Part shown: positions 39,832 through 48,399 of the stretch, piece after piece | Layout of the letters: every line of letters begins with the position of its first letter | Numbering within the stretch: the first letter of the stretch is position 1 | The notes under the pieces: model-generated | The model's input: the letters and a program-made list of their open reading frames with translations, nothing else | The model's database searches: none | Told to the model about the DNA's origin: nothing | From: DASUXA01 sp036378155 | Lineage (GTDB): Bacteria > Actinomycetota > Actinomycetes > Mycobacteriales > Micromonosporaceae | Direction: 5' to 3' | Length of the DNA: 51,104 bases | NCBI GenBank assembly: GCA_036378155.1 | Contig: DASUXA010000068.1 | Coordinates: 1-51,104 of the forward strand | Translations under genes and position numbers: made by a program

Positions 39832-40442
39832 GCACGCGGATCCTGCTTGCCACGCGCAACCGGAAGAAGATGGCGGAGTTGCAGCGCATCCTGGACGCGG
39901 CGCTCGGCTCCGGCGCGACCACCCTGGTCGACCTGGACGACGTGGACCAGTACGACGAGGTACCCGAAACCGGACTGACGTTCCGGGACAACGCGCTGCT
40001 CAAGGCGCGCGAGGGCGCGCTGCGTACCGGGCTGCCGACGGTCGCCGACGACTCCGGGCTGGAGGTCGACGCGTTGAACGGGATGCCGGGTGTGTTCAGC
40101 GCCCGATGGGCCGGTCGGCACGGCGACGACAAGGCGAATCTGGACCTGGTGCTGGGCCAGATCTCCGATGTGCCGGACGCGGCGCGCGGCGCCGCCTTCG
40201 TGTGCGCGGCGGCGCTGGTACTGCCGGACGGTCAGGAGTTCACGGTCGACGGTCGGATGACCGGGCGTCTGATCCGCCAACCGCGCGGCGACGGCGGTTT
40301 CGGGTACGACCCGATCTTCGTCGCGGACGGCGAGACCCGCACCAATGCCGAGTTGAGCCCGGCGGAGAAGGACGCGATCAGTCATCGGGGTCAGGCGTTC
40401 CGCGCGCTCGCCGAGATCATCGCGAGGCTGTTTCCGCACTGA
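39828..40442 (+). CDS. rdgB: dITP/XTP pyrophosphatase (RdgB/HAM1)
   Basis: The enzyme hydrolyses non-canonical purine triphosphates (dITP, XTP) to prevent their incorporation. The 204-residue protein starts RILLATRNRKKMAELQRIL and contains VPETGLTFRDNALLKAREGA, the catalytic VADDSGLEVDALNGMPGVFSARWAG, and RQPRGDGGFGYDPIF plus AELSPAEKDAISHRGQAF at the C-terminus. ATG 39828 overlaps the rph stop (ATGA), giving translational coupling as in M. tuberculosis Rv1340-1341. The palindromic element at 40451 starts 8 bases after the stop. Confidence 0.97.
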   Translation: MSTRILLATRNRKKMAELQRILDAALGSGATTLVDLDDVDQYDEVPETGLTFRDNALLKAREGALRTGLPTVADDSGLEVDALNGMPGVFSARWAGRHGDDKANLDLVLGQISDVPDAARGAAFVCAAALVLPDGQEFTVDGRMTGRLIRQPRGDGGFGYDPIFVADGETRTNAELSPAEKDAISHRGQAFRALAEIIARLFPH

Positions 40443-40450
40443 GCGGCCGG

Positions 40451-40521
40451 CCTGGGATGCTTACTTCGCTGGTGATGTACGTACATCACCAGCGAGGTAC
40501 GCCTCGCCGGACATACGTCTG
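40451..40521. repeat. Palindromic dispersed element, copy 2
   Basis: A 71-base element homologous to 32564-32633. The 38-base palindrome is at 40462-40499. Compared with copy 1, one stem pair is swapped from G:C to C:G and two others change between standard and wobble pairs. It lies between the ends of convergent rdgB and hutH. Confidence 0.85.
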
Positions 40522-40574
40522 GGCGGCGGCGAACAACGCCGGAATTGTCCGGGGGATGTAGAGCGCCGCCGACG

Positions 40575-42113
40575 CTACGCCAGCGGTCCGACCTCGGCCT
40601 CGACCGCGTCGCGCAGTTCGCGGCCCGCGATCAGCGCCCGCGCCTGCTCCAGGACGGGCGCGAGGTACACGTCCGGACCCGGCTCACCGGCGAACGCCGA
40701 CACCGCCTCGACCGCGATCCGCCCCGCCGGAGACGGCGTCAGCGGCGCGCGCAGTTGCAGCCCGCGTACCGACGCCAGCAGTTCCACGGCGAGCACGCTG
40801 GTCAGGTTGTCCAGCACGGTACGCAGCTTCCGCGCGGCGGCCCAGCCCATCGAGACATGGTCCTCCTGCATGCCGGACGTCGGTACCGAGTCGACCGAGG
40901 CGGGGCTCGCCAGTCGCCGGTTCTCGGCGACGATGCCGGCCGCCGTGTACTGCGCGATCATCAGACCCGAGTTGACACCCGGATCCGGGGTGAGGAACGC
41001 GGGCAGGTCCCGCGACCGGCACACGTCGAGCAACCGGTCGACGCGCCGCTCGGCGATCGCGCCGACCTCGGCGGCGGCGATGGCCAGGAAGTCGGCGGCG
41101 AAGCCGAGCGGCGCGCCGTGGAAGTTGCCGGTCGACTCGACCCGACCGTCCGGCAGTACCACCGGGTTGTCCACCACGGAGGCGAGTTCGCGCTCGGCGA
41201 CGCCGTCCACGAAGGACAGCGTGTCGCGCGCGGCGCCGGCGACCTGCGGGGCGCAGCGCATCGAGTACGCGTCCTGGACCGCGTGACTCATGTCGTCGCG
41301 ATGACTGTCCATGATCGCGGACTGCTGGAGCAGTCGGTGGATGTTCGCGGCGGACACCGCCTGACCGGGGTGTGGGCGGATCGCGTGGATCTCCGGCGCG
41401 AACGGCCGGTCCGAACCCAGCATCGCCTCGATCGCCAGCGCCGCCGTCAGGTCCGCCATGGTGAACAGGTGCGCCGCGTCGTGCGCGGCGAGCAGCAGCA
41501 TGCCGAGCATCCCGTCGGTACCGTTGATCAGCGCCAGCCCTTCCTTGCTGGACAGCTCGACCGGTCGCAGCCCCGCCCCGGCGAGAGCCTCGCCGCCGGG
41601 GATACGCGCGCCGTCCTTGCCTTGTACCCAGCCCTCGCCGAGCAGCACCAGCGCGCAGTGCGCCAGCGGGGCGAGGTCGCCCGACGCGCCCAGCGACCCG
41701 TGTTCCGGTACCCACGGGGTGATGTCGTGGTTGAGCAGGTCGACCAGTGCCTGCGCGACCAGCGGACGCACCCCGGAGCGTCCGAACGCGAGGGAACGCA
41801 CCCGCAGCAGCATCATCGCCCGTACCACCTCGCGCGGCATCGGCGCGCCCACCCCGGCGGCGTGCGAGCGGATCAGCGCGTGCTGCAACTCGGCCCGCCG
41901 CTGCGGCGCGACGAACGTGTTCGCCAGGGCACCGAACCCGGTCGACACCCCGTACACCGGGCGCCCGTCCCGCTCGATGGCGTCGACGATCGCCCGGCTG
42001 GCCCGCATCGCGTCGAGCGCCTCGGCGGACAGTTCGACCCGGGCGTCGCCGCGTGCCACGGCGAGCACGTCGGCGGGACCGATACCGGTGGGCTGGACAG
42101 TCACGGTCGTCAT
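40575..42113 (-). CDS. hutH: Histidine ammonia-lyase
   Basis: The enzyme removes ammonia from L-histidine to give urocanate, the first step of histidine breakdown. The 512-residue protein carries the MIO-forming Ala-Ser-Gly in HGSLGASGDLAPLAH, the lid region YGVSTGFGALANTFV, KEGLALINGTDGMLG, HAVQDAYSMRCAPQVAGAARDTL and SGMQEDHVSMGWAAARKL. The start ATG 42113 overlaps the hutI stop by 4 bases. It is the last gene of the six-gene hut operon. A palindromic element follows its end. Confidence 0.97.
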   Translation of the reverse strand: MTTVTVQPTGIGPADVLAVARGDARVELSAEALDAMRASRAIVDAIERDGRPVYGVSTGFGALANTFVAPQRRAELQHALIRSHAAGVGAPMPREVVRAMMLLRVRSLAFGRSGVRPLVAQALVDLLNHDITPWVPEHGSLGASGDLAPLAHCALVLLGEGWVQGKDGARIPGGEALAGAGLRPVELSSKEGLALINGTDGMLGMLLLAAHDAAHLFTMADLTAALAIEAMLGSDRPFAPEIHAIRPHPGQAVSAANIHRLLQQSAIMDSHRDDMSHAVQDAYSMRCAPQVAGAARDTLSFVDGVAERELASVVDNPVVLPDGRVESTGNFHGAPLGFAADFLAIAAAEVGAIAERRVDRLLDVCRSRDLPAFLTPDPGVNSGLMIAQYTAAGIVAENRRLASPASVDSVPTSGMQEDHVSMGWAAARKLRTVLDNLTSVLAVELLASVRGLQLRAPLTPSPAGRIAVEAVSAFAGEPGPDVYLAPVLEQARALIAGRELRDAVEAEVGPLA

Positions 42114-43276
42114 GAGATCGGCACTCCGTTGTGCAGAACGGTACGGATCAGCGGCACCCCTGGCCGGTACGCCAGGTGCAGGTAGCTCGGCGCGTCGAGG
42201 ATCGCCAGGTCGGCGCGGGCGCCCACGGCGAGGTGACCGATGTCGTCGCGGCGCAGGGCGCGAGCCCCGCCCGCGGTCGCCGCCCAGAGCGCCTCGGCGG
42301 GCGTCATACCCATCTCGCGGACCGCGAGGGCGAGGCAGAACGGCATCGACGAGGTGTACGACGAGCCGGGGTTGCAGTCGGTCGCGAGGGCGACAGTCGC
42401 CCCGGCGTCGAGCAGCCGCCGGGCGTCCGGGTACGGCGAACGCGTGGAGAACTCGGCGCCCGGCAGCAGGGTCGCGACCGTCGCCGATCCGGCAAGCGCC
42501 TCGACGTCGGCGTCGGACAGATGCGTACAGTGGTCGGCGCTCGCGGCGTCGACCTCCACCGCCAGTCGCACCCCGCCGCCCTGGCTGAGCTGGTTGGCGT
42601 GCACCCGCAGCCCCAGCCCCTGGGCGGCGCCCGCGGCGAGTACCGCGCGGCACTGGTCCACGTCGAACGCGCCTTTCTCGCAGAACACGTCGACCCATTT
42701 CGCGTACGGCGCGGCGGCGTCCAGCATGTCGCCGCAGACCAGGGCGACGTAGTCGTCGGGGCGGTCGGCGTACTCGGTCGGTACCACGTGCGCGCCGAGG
42801 AACGTGGTCTCGGCGGTGACCTCGAACGCGACGTGCAGGCAGCGCGCCTCGTCCGGCACGGTCAGCCCGTACCCGCTCTTCACCTCGATGGTGGTGGTGC
42901 CCTGGCGCAGCGCCTCCCCGCGCAGCCGGCGGACGTTGTCCAGCAGGTCGTCGGTACCGGCTGCCCGGGTCGCGGCGACGGTGGTACGGATGCCGCCCCC
43001 GGTGTACGGCTCGCCCGCCATCCGGGCGGCGAACTCGGTCGCCCGGTCTCCGGCGAACACCAGGTGGGAGTGGCTGTCGACGAAGCCGGGAATGACGGCG
43101 CGCCCCTCGGCGTCCAGCCGCTCGTCGGCGTCCGGCGCCCGGTCCGCGCGACCCACCCAGGCGACCCGTCCGTCCTCGACGACCAGCGCGGCGTCGCGGA
43201 CCAGTCCAAGCAGACCCTCGGCGGTGGACGGATCGTTGGTGACCAGTTCCCCGATTCCGGTGACCAGCAGACTCAC
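42110..43276 (-). CDS. hutI: Imidazolonepropionase
   Basis: This amidohydrolase opens imidazolone propionate to N-formimino-L-glutamate. The 388-residue metalloenzyme contains the HxH motif in PGFVDSHSHLVFAGDRATEFAAR, TTTIEVKSGYGL, LGAHVVPTEYADRPDDYV, VDVFCEKGAFDVDQCR, RVHANQLSQGGG, DHCTHLSDADVEAL and ALATDCNPGSSYTSSMPFCLALA (metal Asp). GTG 43276 overlaps the hutF stop, and the stop overlaps the hutH start, so translation is coupled on both sides. Confidence 0.97.
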   Translation of the reverse strand: MSLLVTGIGELVTNDPSTAEGLLGLVRDAALVVEDGRVAWVGRADRAPDADERLDAEGRAVIPGFVDSHSHLVFAGDRATEFAARMAGEPYTGGGIRTTVAATRAAGTDDLLDNVRRLRGEALRQGTTTIEVKSGYGLTVPDEARCLHVAFEVTAETTFLGAHVVPTEYADRPDDYVALVCGDMLDAAAPYAKWVDVFCEKGAFDVDQCRAVLAAGAAQGLGLRVHANQLSQGGGVRLAVEVDAASADHCTHLSDADVEALAGSATVATLLPGAEFSTRSPYPDARRLLDAGATVALATDCNPGSSYTSSMPFCLALAVREMGMTPAEALWAATAGGARALRRDDIGHLAVGARADLAILDAPSYLHLAYRPGVPLIRTVLHNGVPIS

Positions 43277-44592
43277 CCGACGACCTCCTCGATCGCGGCA
43301 GCCAGCAGCGGCGCGACGTCGCCGAGCCGGGTGTGCCGACCGTCCCGTACCACCACAGTGCCGTCCACGACGACATCGGTGACGTCCGCCGCCCCGGCGG
43401 CGAACACCGCCGCCGGCAGCGGTTCGGCTCCGGCGGTACGCACGCTGTCCAGTCGCACGGTGACCAGGTCGGCGCGCTGTCCGGGGGCGATCGCCCCGGC
43501 GTCGGTCCAGCCCAGCGCCCGATGTCCGGCGACCGTCGCGCAGGTCAACAACTCGCACGCGGTGAAATGTCCACGTCGCTCGGTACGCAGCCGCTCGTCG
43601 AGTTCCAGCGCGCGCGCCTCCTCGAACAGGTCGATCACGGCGTGCGAGTCGGAGCCCAGCGCCACCGGAGAACCGCCGTCGAACAGGGCCCGCGCCGGAC
43701 CGATGCCGTCGGCGAGGTCCCGTTCGGTGGTGGGGCAGAAGCACACGGTGGTATCGGTGTCGCCGAGCAGCGCCCGGTCGACGTCGGACAGATGGGTGGC
43801 GTGTACGGCGGTGCTGCGCGCCCCGAGCACGCCCGCGTCGCTGAGCAGTTCGGTGGGGGAGCAGCCGTACCAGGCGTGGCATGCCTCGTTCTCGGCGCGC
43901 TGCTCGGACAGGTGTACGTGCAGCGGTACGTTCTCGCGCGCGGCGACCTGGGCCATGGCGGCCGGTGGGACGGCGCGTACCGAGTGCAGCGCCGCCCCGA
44001 TCACCGCGTGCGGCTCCGGTTTGAGCTGCTCCACCCGTACCGCCCACTGCTCCGCGTTCCCGTCGCCGAAGCGCAGTTGCGGTCCGACCAGCGGCGTCCC
44101 GTCCGGCGCCGCGGTCAGGTACAGCGTGTCCAGCAGGGTGATCCGGATCCCGGCGTCGCGCGCCGCTTCGATCAGCGCCCGGCCCATCGCGTTCGGGTCG
44201 TCGTACCGGGCGCCGCCGGGTGCGTGGTGCAGGTAGTGGAACTCGCCGACGCAGGTGATCCCGGCGAGCGCCATCTCGGCGTACGTGGCGCGGGCCAGCG
44301 CCAGATAGCTGTCCGGGGTGAGCCGGTCGGCGACGGCGTACATCCGTTCCCGCCACGTCCAGAAGGTGCCGCGTCCGTCGTGGGTACGGCCGCGCAGGGC
44401 GCGATGGAACGCGTGGGAGTGGGCGTTGGCGAATCCGGGCAGGGTGAGCCCGGTCAGCCGGACGGCGTCCGGCGGTACCGGCGCTGCCGGGGTGACCGCC
44501 GTGAACCGACCCGCCTCGACCTCGATCAGCACGTCGCTCACCGGCTCGTCGCCGCCGAGCCAGGCGTACTGGGCGTGGTACCTCACCGGCAC
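43273..44592 (-). CDS. hutF: Formimidoylglutamate deiminase
   Basis: The enzyme converts N-formimino-L-glutamate to N-formyl-L-glutamate and ammonia, defining the two-step end of histidine breakdown. The 439-residue amidohydrolase shows LPGFANAHSHAFHRALRGRTHDGRGTFWTW, MALAGITCVGEFHYLHHAPGG, VPLHVHLSEQRAENEACHAWYG, STAVHATHLSD, CFCPTTERDLADGI and VALGSDSHAVIDLFEEARALE, all typical of HutF. It overlaps the upstream M20 gene by 10 bases and hutI by 4. HutF requires a formylglutamate deformylase downstream in the pathway. Confidence 0.96.
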   Translation of the reverse strand: MPVRYHAQYAWLGGDEPVSDVLIEVEAGRFTAVTPAAPVPPDAVRLTGLTLPGFANAHSHAFHRALRGRTHDGRGTFWTWRERMYAVADRLTPDSYLALARATYAEMALAGITCVGEFHYLHHAPGGARYDDPNAMGRALIEAARDAGIRITLLDTLYLTAAPDGTPLVGPQLRFGDGNAEQWAVRVEQLKPEPHAVIGAALHSVRAVPPAAMAQVAARENVPLHVHLSEQRAENEACHAWYGCSPTELLSDAGVLGARSTAVHATHLSDVDRALLGDTDTTVCFCPTTERDLADGIGPARALFDGGSPVALGSDSHAVIDLFEEARALELDERLRTERRGHFTACELLTCATVAGHRALGWTDAGAIAPGQRADLVTVRLDSVRTAGAEPLPAAVFAAGAADVTDVVVDGTVVVRDGRHTRLGDVAPLLAAAIEEVVG

Positions 44593-45824
44593 GCGAGCTC
44601 CTCAAGCACGTCGGCGAGGGCGACGATGCCCGCGGCGCAGTCGGCGTCGGTGGCGTGCTCGGCGGGGGCGTGCGACACCCCGGTGGGGTTGCGGACGAAC
44701 AGCATCGCGGTCGGTACCCGGGCGGACAGCACCCCGGCGTCGTGCCCGGCGCCGGTCGGCAGTACCGGCGCGCCGCCCAGCCGGGACGCGATCCGGTCGC
44801 GCAGCCCGTCGTCGAACCGGACCGTCGCGCTTTCCGACTCGGCCGCCATCCGCACGGAGGTGCCGTCGCGCCGCGCCCGGTCCTCGGCACGGGTCCGTAC
44901 CGCCTCGACCAGGCCGTTCAGTGTGCTCTGGTCGGGTGCGCGGGCGTCCAGCCAGCCGGTGACCCGGGACGGGACGGCGTTGGTGGCGTTCGGCTCGACC
45001 GATACCCGACCGACGGTGGCGTGCGCGCCCCGCAGCCGGGCATCCTTGTTCGCGGCGAGCACGATGTACGCGAAGGTCAGCATCGGGTCGCGGCGGTCGG
45101 ACATCCGGGTGGTGCCGGCGTGGTTGCCCTCGCCGGCGATGTCGAACCGCCACCGCCCGTGCGGCCAGATCGCGCTCGCCACACCGACCGCCGCGCCCAG
45201 GTCGACCAGCGCCCGACCCTGTTCGACGTGCAGTTCGACGAACGCCGCGATGCGCGCCAGCCGTTCCTCGTCGGGTCCGAGTCGGGTCGGGTCGGCGCCC
45301 GCCTTCGCCATCGCGTCCGCCAGGGTCGTACCGTCGCGATCGGTGAGCCGGGCGGCGGCAGCCGGGTCGTACCCGCCGGTCAGCAGGCGCGAGCCGAGGC
45401 AGGCGACCCCGAACCGGGAGCCTTCCTCCTCGGTGAACGCCGCGATGGTCACCGGTCGCACCGGGGTACGCCCACCCGCCCGCAACAGGTCCACGGCGAG
45501 CAGCGCGGACACGATGCCGAGCGGACCGTCGAACGCCCCGCCGTGCGGTACCGAGTCGAAGTGGCTGCCGGTGACCACGGCTGGAGCCTCGCGATCCACC
45601 CCGTCCGGCACCCATGTCGCCCACAGGTTGCCGTTGCCGTCCACTTCGACGTGGAGATCCCGGTCGACGGCTTCCTCGACGAACCACTCTCGGCAGGCGA
45701 GGTCCGCGTCGGACCAGGAGTACCGCAGGTAGCCGCCGGTGGTGCGGTCGCGGCCGATGGGCGCGAGCGAACGCCACAGGGCGGCGAACCGCTCCGGCGG
45801 GAAGTCGGCGAATTCGCTGGTCAC
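44583..45824 (-). CDS. M20-family amidohydrolase, probable N-formylglutamate deformylase
   Basis: The 413-residue zinc peptidase-like hydrolase belongs to the allantoate amidohydrolase / beta-ureidopropionase group. Metal and catalytic motifs are GSHFDSVPHGGAFDGPLG, AFTEEEGSRFG, AFVELHVEQGRAL, GEGNHAGTTRMSDRRDP and a final GVSHAPAEHATD. No allantoin genes are nearby. It lies between hutU and hutF with overlaps on both sides, while no hutG is present. Cleavage of N-formylglutamate to glutamate and formate is therefore the likely role; this is inferred from pathway need and position, not from sequence alone. Confidence 0.88.
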   Translation of the reverse strand: MTSEFADFPPERFAALWRSLAPIGRDRTTGGYLRYSWSDADLACREWFVEEAVDRDLHVEVDGNGNLWATWVPDGVDREAPAVVTGSHFDSVPHGGAFDGPLGIVSALLAVDLLRAGGRTPVRPVTIAAFTEEEGSRFGVACLGSRLLTGGYDPAAAARLTDRDGTTLADAMAKAGADPTRLGPDEERLARIAAFVELHVEQGRALVDLGAAVGVASAIWPHGRWRFDIAGEGNHAGTTRMSDRRDPMLTFAYIVLAANKDARLRGAHATVGRVSVEPNATNAVPSRVTGWLDARAPDQSTLNGLVEAVRTRAEDRARRDGTSVRMAAESESATVRFDDGLRDRIASRLGGAPVLPTGAGHDAGVLSARVPTAMLFVRNPTGVSHAPAEHATDADCAAGIVALADVLEELACR

Positions 45825-47476
45825 GAGTCCGCGCCTGCCCGCATCGGGACGCGCACGCCACGCTCGTCGGCGACCGTCTCCGCCAGTTCGTACCCGGCGT
45901 CGACGTGCCGGATCACGCCCGTCGCCGGGTCGTTGGTGAGCACCCGTTCGATCTTCTGGGCGGCGAGCGCGGTACCGTCCGCCACGGTCACCTGCCCGGC
46001 GTGGATGGAGCGCCCGATGCCGACCCCGCCGCCGTGGTGGATGGACACCCACGACGCGCCGGATGCGGTGTTGACCAGGGCGTTCAGCAGCGGCCAGTCG
46101 GCGATCGCGTCGGAGCCGTCAGCCATCCCCTCGGTTTCCCGGTACGGCGACGCGACCGAGCCGGTGTCCAGGTGGTCGCGTCCGATGACGATCGGCGCGC
46201 TCAGTTCGCCCGCGGCGACCATCTCGTTGAAGCGCAGCCCCGCCTTGTCCCGCTCGCCGAGACCCAGCCAGCAGATGCGCGCCGGCAGTCCCTGGAACGC
46301 GACCCGTTCGCCGGCGAGCCGGATCCACCGGGCGAGCGGTTCGTTGTCGCCGAACAGGTCGAGGATCGCCCGGTCGGTGGCGTAGATGTCGTTCGGGTCG
46401 CCGGACAGCGCGGCCCAGCGGAACGGGCCTTTGCCCTGGCAGAACAGCGGGCGGATGTACGCCGGGACGAAGCCGGGGAAGGCGAAGGCGCGGCTGTACC
46501 CGGCGAGTTGCGCCTCGCCCCGGATCGAGTTGCCGTAGTCGAAGACCTCAGCGCCGGCGTCCAGGAAGCCGACCATCGCCTCGACGTGTTTCGCCATCGA
46601 GGCGCGGGCCCGGTCGGTGAACTCCTCCGGCTTCTTCGCCGCGTAGTCCGGCGCGTCGTCGAGGGCGACGCCTTCCGGGATGTACGACAGCGGGTCGTGG
46701 GCGCTGGTCTGGTCGGTGACGATGTCCACCGGTACGCCCCGCGCCAGGATCTCCGGTACCAGGGTCGCGGCGTTGCCGACCACGCCGACGGACAGCGGGC
46801 GGCGCTCCCGTTTGGCGGCGAGCGCCTGATCGATCGCCTCGTCCAGGGTGTCCGCCACGGTGTCCAGGTACCGGGTCTCCACGCGGCGGCGCAGCCGACG
46901 CGGGTCGACGTCGATGATCAGGCAGACGCCCTCGTTCATGGTGACCGCGAGCGGTTGCGCCCCGCCCATACCGCCGCAGCCGGCGGTCAGGGTGAGCGTG
47001 CCGGCGAGCGTCCCGCTGAACCGTTTCGCGGCGACCGCCGCGAACGTCTCGTACGTGCCCTGCAGGATGCCCTGGGTGCCGATGTAGATCCAGGAACCGG
47101 CGGTCATCTGCCCGTACATGGTCAGCCCGAGCTTCTCCAGCCGGCGGAACTCGGGCCAGGTCGCCCAGTCGCCGACCAGGTTCGAGTTGGCGATCAGCAC
47201 GCGGGGCGCCCACTCGTGGGTGCGCAGTACCCCGACCGGGCGGCCCGACTGCACCAGCATCGTCTCGTCGTCGGCGAGCGTGGTCAGGGTGCGCACCAGG
47301 GCGCGGTACGACGGCCAGTCGCGCGCCGCTTTGCCGGTTCCGCCGTACACGACCAGGTCCTCGGGGCGCTCGGCGACCTGCGGGTCGAGGTTGTTCATGA
47401 GCATCCGCATCGCCGCCTCCTGCGGCCAGCCGCGGGCGGTGAGCGTGGTACCCCTGGGCGCGCGAACCGTTTGCAC
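45821..47476 (-). CDS. hutU: Urocanate hydratase (urocanase)
   Basis: This NAD-containing enzyme hydrates urocanate to imidazolone propionate. The 551-residue protein contains ERPEDLVVYGGTGKAARDW, QSGRPVGVLRTHEWAPRVLIANSNLVGDWATW, LTLTAGCGGMGGAQPLAVTMNEG (NAD loop), FDYGNSIRGEAQLAGY and PARICWLGLGERDKAGLRFNEMVA with the family cysteine. GTG 47476 is 8 bases after TAGGAG and fits better than GTG 47485, which is next to it. The gene follows the regulator gene by 11 bases and overlaps the M20 gene by 4. Confidence 0.97.
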   Translation of the reverse strand: MQTVRAPRGTTLTARGWPQEAAMRMLMNNLDPQVAERPEDLVVYGGTGKAARDWPSYRALVRTLTTLADDETMLVQSGRPVGVLRTHEWAPRVLIANSNLVGDWATWPEFRRLEKLGLTMYGQMTAGSWIYIGTQGILQGTYETFAAVAAKRFSGTLAGTLTLTAGCGGMGGAQPLAVTMNEGVCLIIDVDPRRLRRRVETRYLDTVADTLDEAIDQALAAKRERRPLSVGVVGNAATLVPEILARGVPVDIVTDQTSAHDPLSYIPEGVALDDAPDYAAKKPEEFTDRARASMAKHVEAMVGFLDAGAEVFDYGNSIRGEAQLAGYSRAFAFPGFVPAYIRPLFCQGKGPFRWAALSGDPNDIYATDRAILDLFGDNEPLARWIRLAGERVAFQGLPARICWLGLGERDKAGLRFNEMVAAGELSAPIVIGRDHLDTGSVASPYRETEGMADGSDAIADWPLLNALVNTASGASWVSIHHGGGVGIGRSIHAGQVTVADGTALAAQKIERVLTNDPATGVIRHVDAGYELAETVADERGVRVPMRAGADS

Positions 47477-47487
47477 TGTGCACACTC

Positions 47488-48318
47488 CTACGCGACGAAG
47501 ACGTTGCGGCGGACCGCGGACTGCTCGAATTCCTCCAACCGTGCCTGCGTGTCGGCGGGCGCGGCGTCGCAGATCGCCTGCAGGACCAGCATCGCCATCG
47601 CCATCGGCGCGGCGTGCAGGTCGAACACGAGCCGGGCGCCGACCTCGGCGGGCAGCGCGACGTCGGACAGGTCGGCGGCGGGACCGATCGGCGAGTCGGT
47701 GATCGTGACGATGGACAGACCCAGGGCGCGCGCCTCGCGCAGGGCGTCCAGCGCCTCCCTCGGATAGCGGGGCAGGACCAGACCGAGCAGCGCGGTGGCG
47801 CCCGCCGAGCGCGCCTGTTCCAGTCGGTCGACGAGCAGGGTGCCGCCCTGGTCGAGGACGCGCACGTCGGGGTGGACCTTGGCGGCGAAGTACGCGAAGT
47901 ACGCCGCGAGCGGGGCGGCGGCGCGCAGCCCGAGGACCGGCAACGGTCGGCTGGCGGCGAGCAGCTTGCCCGCCTGGGTCACCACGGACGGGTCGGCGAG
48001 CCGGTCGGCGAGCCGGACCAGGTTGTCGATCTCGGCGTCCACGGCGATCTGGAGTTCGTTGCGCGCGTCGTCGGCCACGGTCTGCGGGGCGTCGGCGATC
48101 AGGTCGCGGATGGCGCGGCGCAGCGCGGGGTACCCGTCGTAGCCGAGCGCGACCGCGAACCGGGTGACCGACGGTTGGCTCACTCCCGCGGTCGCGGCGA
48201 TCTCGTTGCTGGACAGGTACGCCGCCTGGCGACCGTGTTCGACCAGGCAGCGGGCGATGCGCCGCTGTGCCGGGGTCAGCCGGACGCCCTCGAACAGGTC
48301 CAGCAACCGTTCATGCAC
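47488..48318 (-). CDS. RpiR-family regulator of the hut operon (HTH plus SIS domain)
   Basis: The 276-residue regulator has an N-terminal HTH_6 domain (residues about 1-75: LTPAQRRIARCLVEHGRQAAYLSSNEIAATAGVSQPSVTRFAVALGYDGY) and a C-terminal SIS domain (about 105-250: GKLLAASRPLPVLGLRAAAPLAAYFAYFAAKV). SIS domains normally bind phosphosugars, yet this gene is the first of a histidine-degradation operon, so an amino-acid-derived effector is more likely. GTG 48318 lies 6 bases after TACAGT on the minus strand. A TATGCATA palindrome at 48329-48336 is a candidate operator. Confidence 0.9.
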   Translation of the reverse strand: MHERLLDLFEGVRLTPAQRRIARCLVEHGRQAAYLSSNEIAATAGVSQPSVTRFAVALGYDGYPALRRAIRDLIADAPQTVADDARNELQIAVDAEIDNLVRLADRLADPSVVTQAGKLLAASRPLPVLGLRAAAPLAAYFAYFAAKVHPDVRVLDQGGTLLVDRLEQARSAGATALLGLVLPRYPREALDALREARALGLSIVTITDSPIGPAADLSDVALPAEVGARLVFDLHAAPMAMAMLVLQAICDAAPADTQARLEEFEQSAVRRNVFVA

Positions 48319-48324
48319 GCGGCA

Positions 48325-48336
48325 ACTGTATGCATA
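48325..48336 (-). promoter_or_regulatory. hut operon -10 box and adjoining palindrome
   Basis: TACAGT (minus strand, 48330-48325) ends 6 bases before the regulator's GTG start. TATGCATA (48329-48336) overlaps it and may be an operator for the RpiR protein. Confidence 0.5.
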
Positions 48337-48387
48337 GCTTCATTCGCCGGTCAACGACGCTCTTGTGTCCGCCGGTACCCGCTGTGG

Positions 48388-48393
48388 CAAGGT
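48388..48393 (+). promoter_or_regulatory. Possible -10 box of the MOSC gene
   Basis: CAAGGT is followed after 6 bases by ATG 48400; no ribosome site is visible. Confidence 0.4.
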
Positions 48394-48399
48394 GTGCCC

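Noticed and set aside
32683..40442. Genomic island or prophage between the two palindromic elements
   Set aside because: The enclosed genes are core actinobacterial housekeeping genes in conserved order, with no integrase, tRNA junction or composition change.
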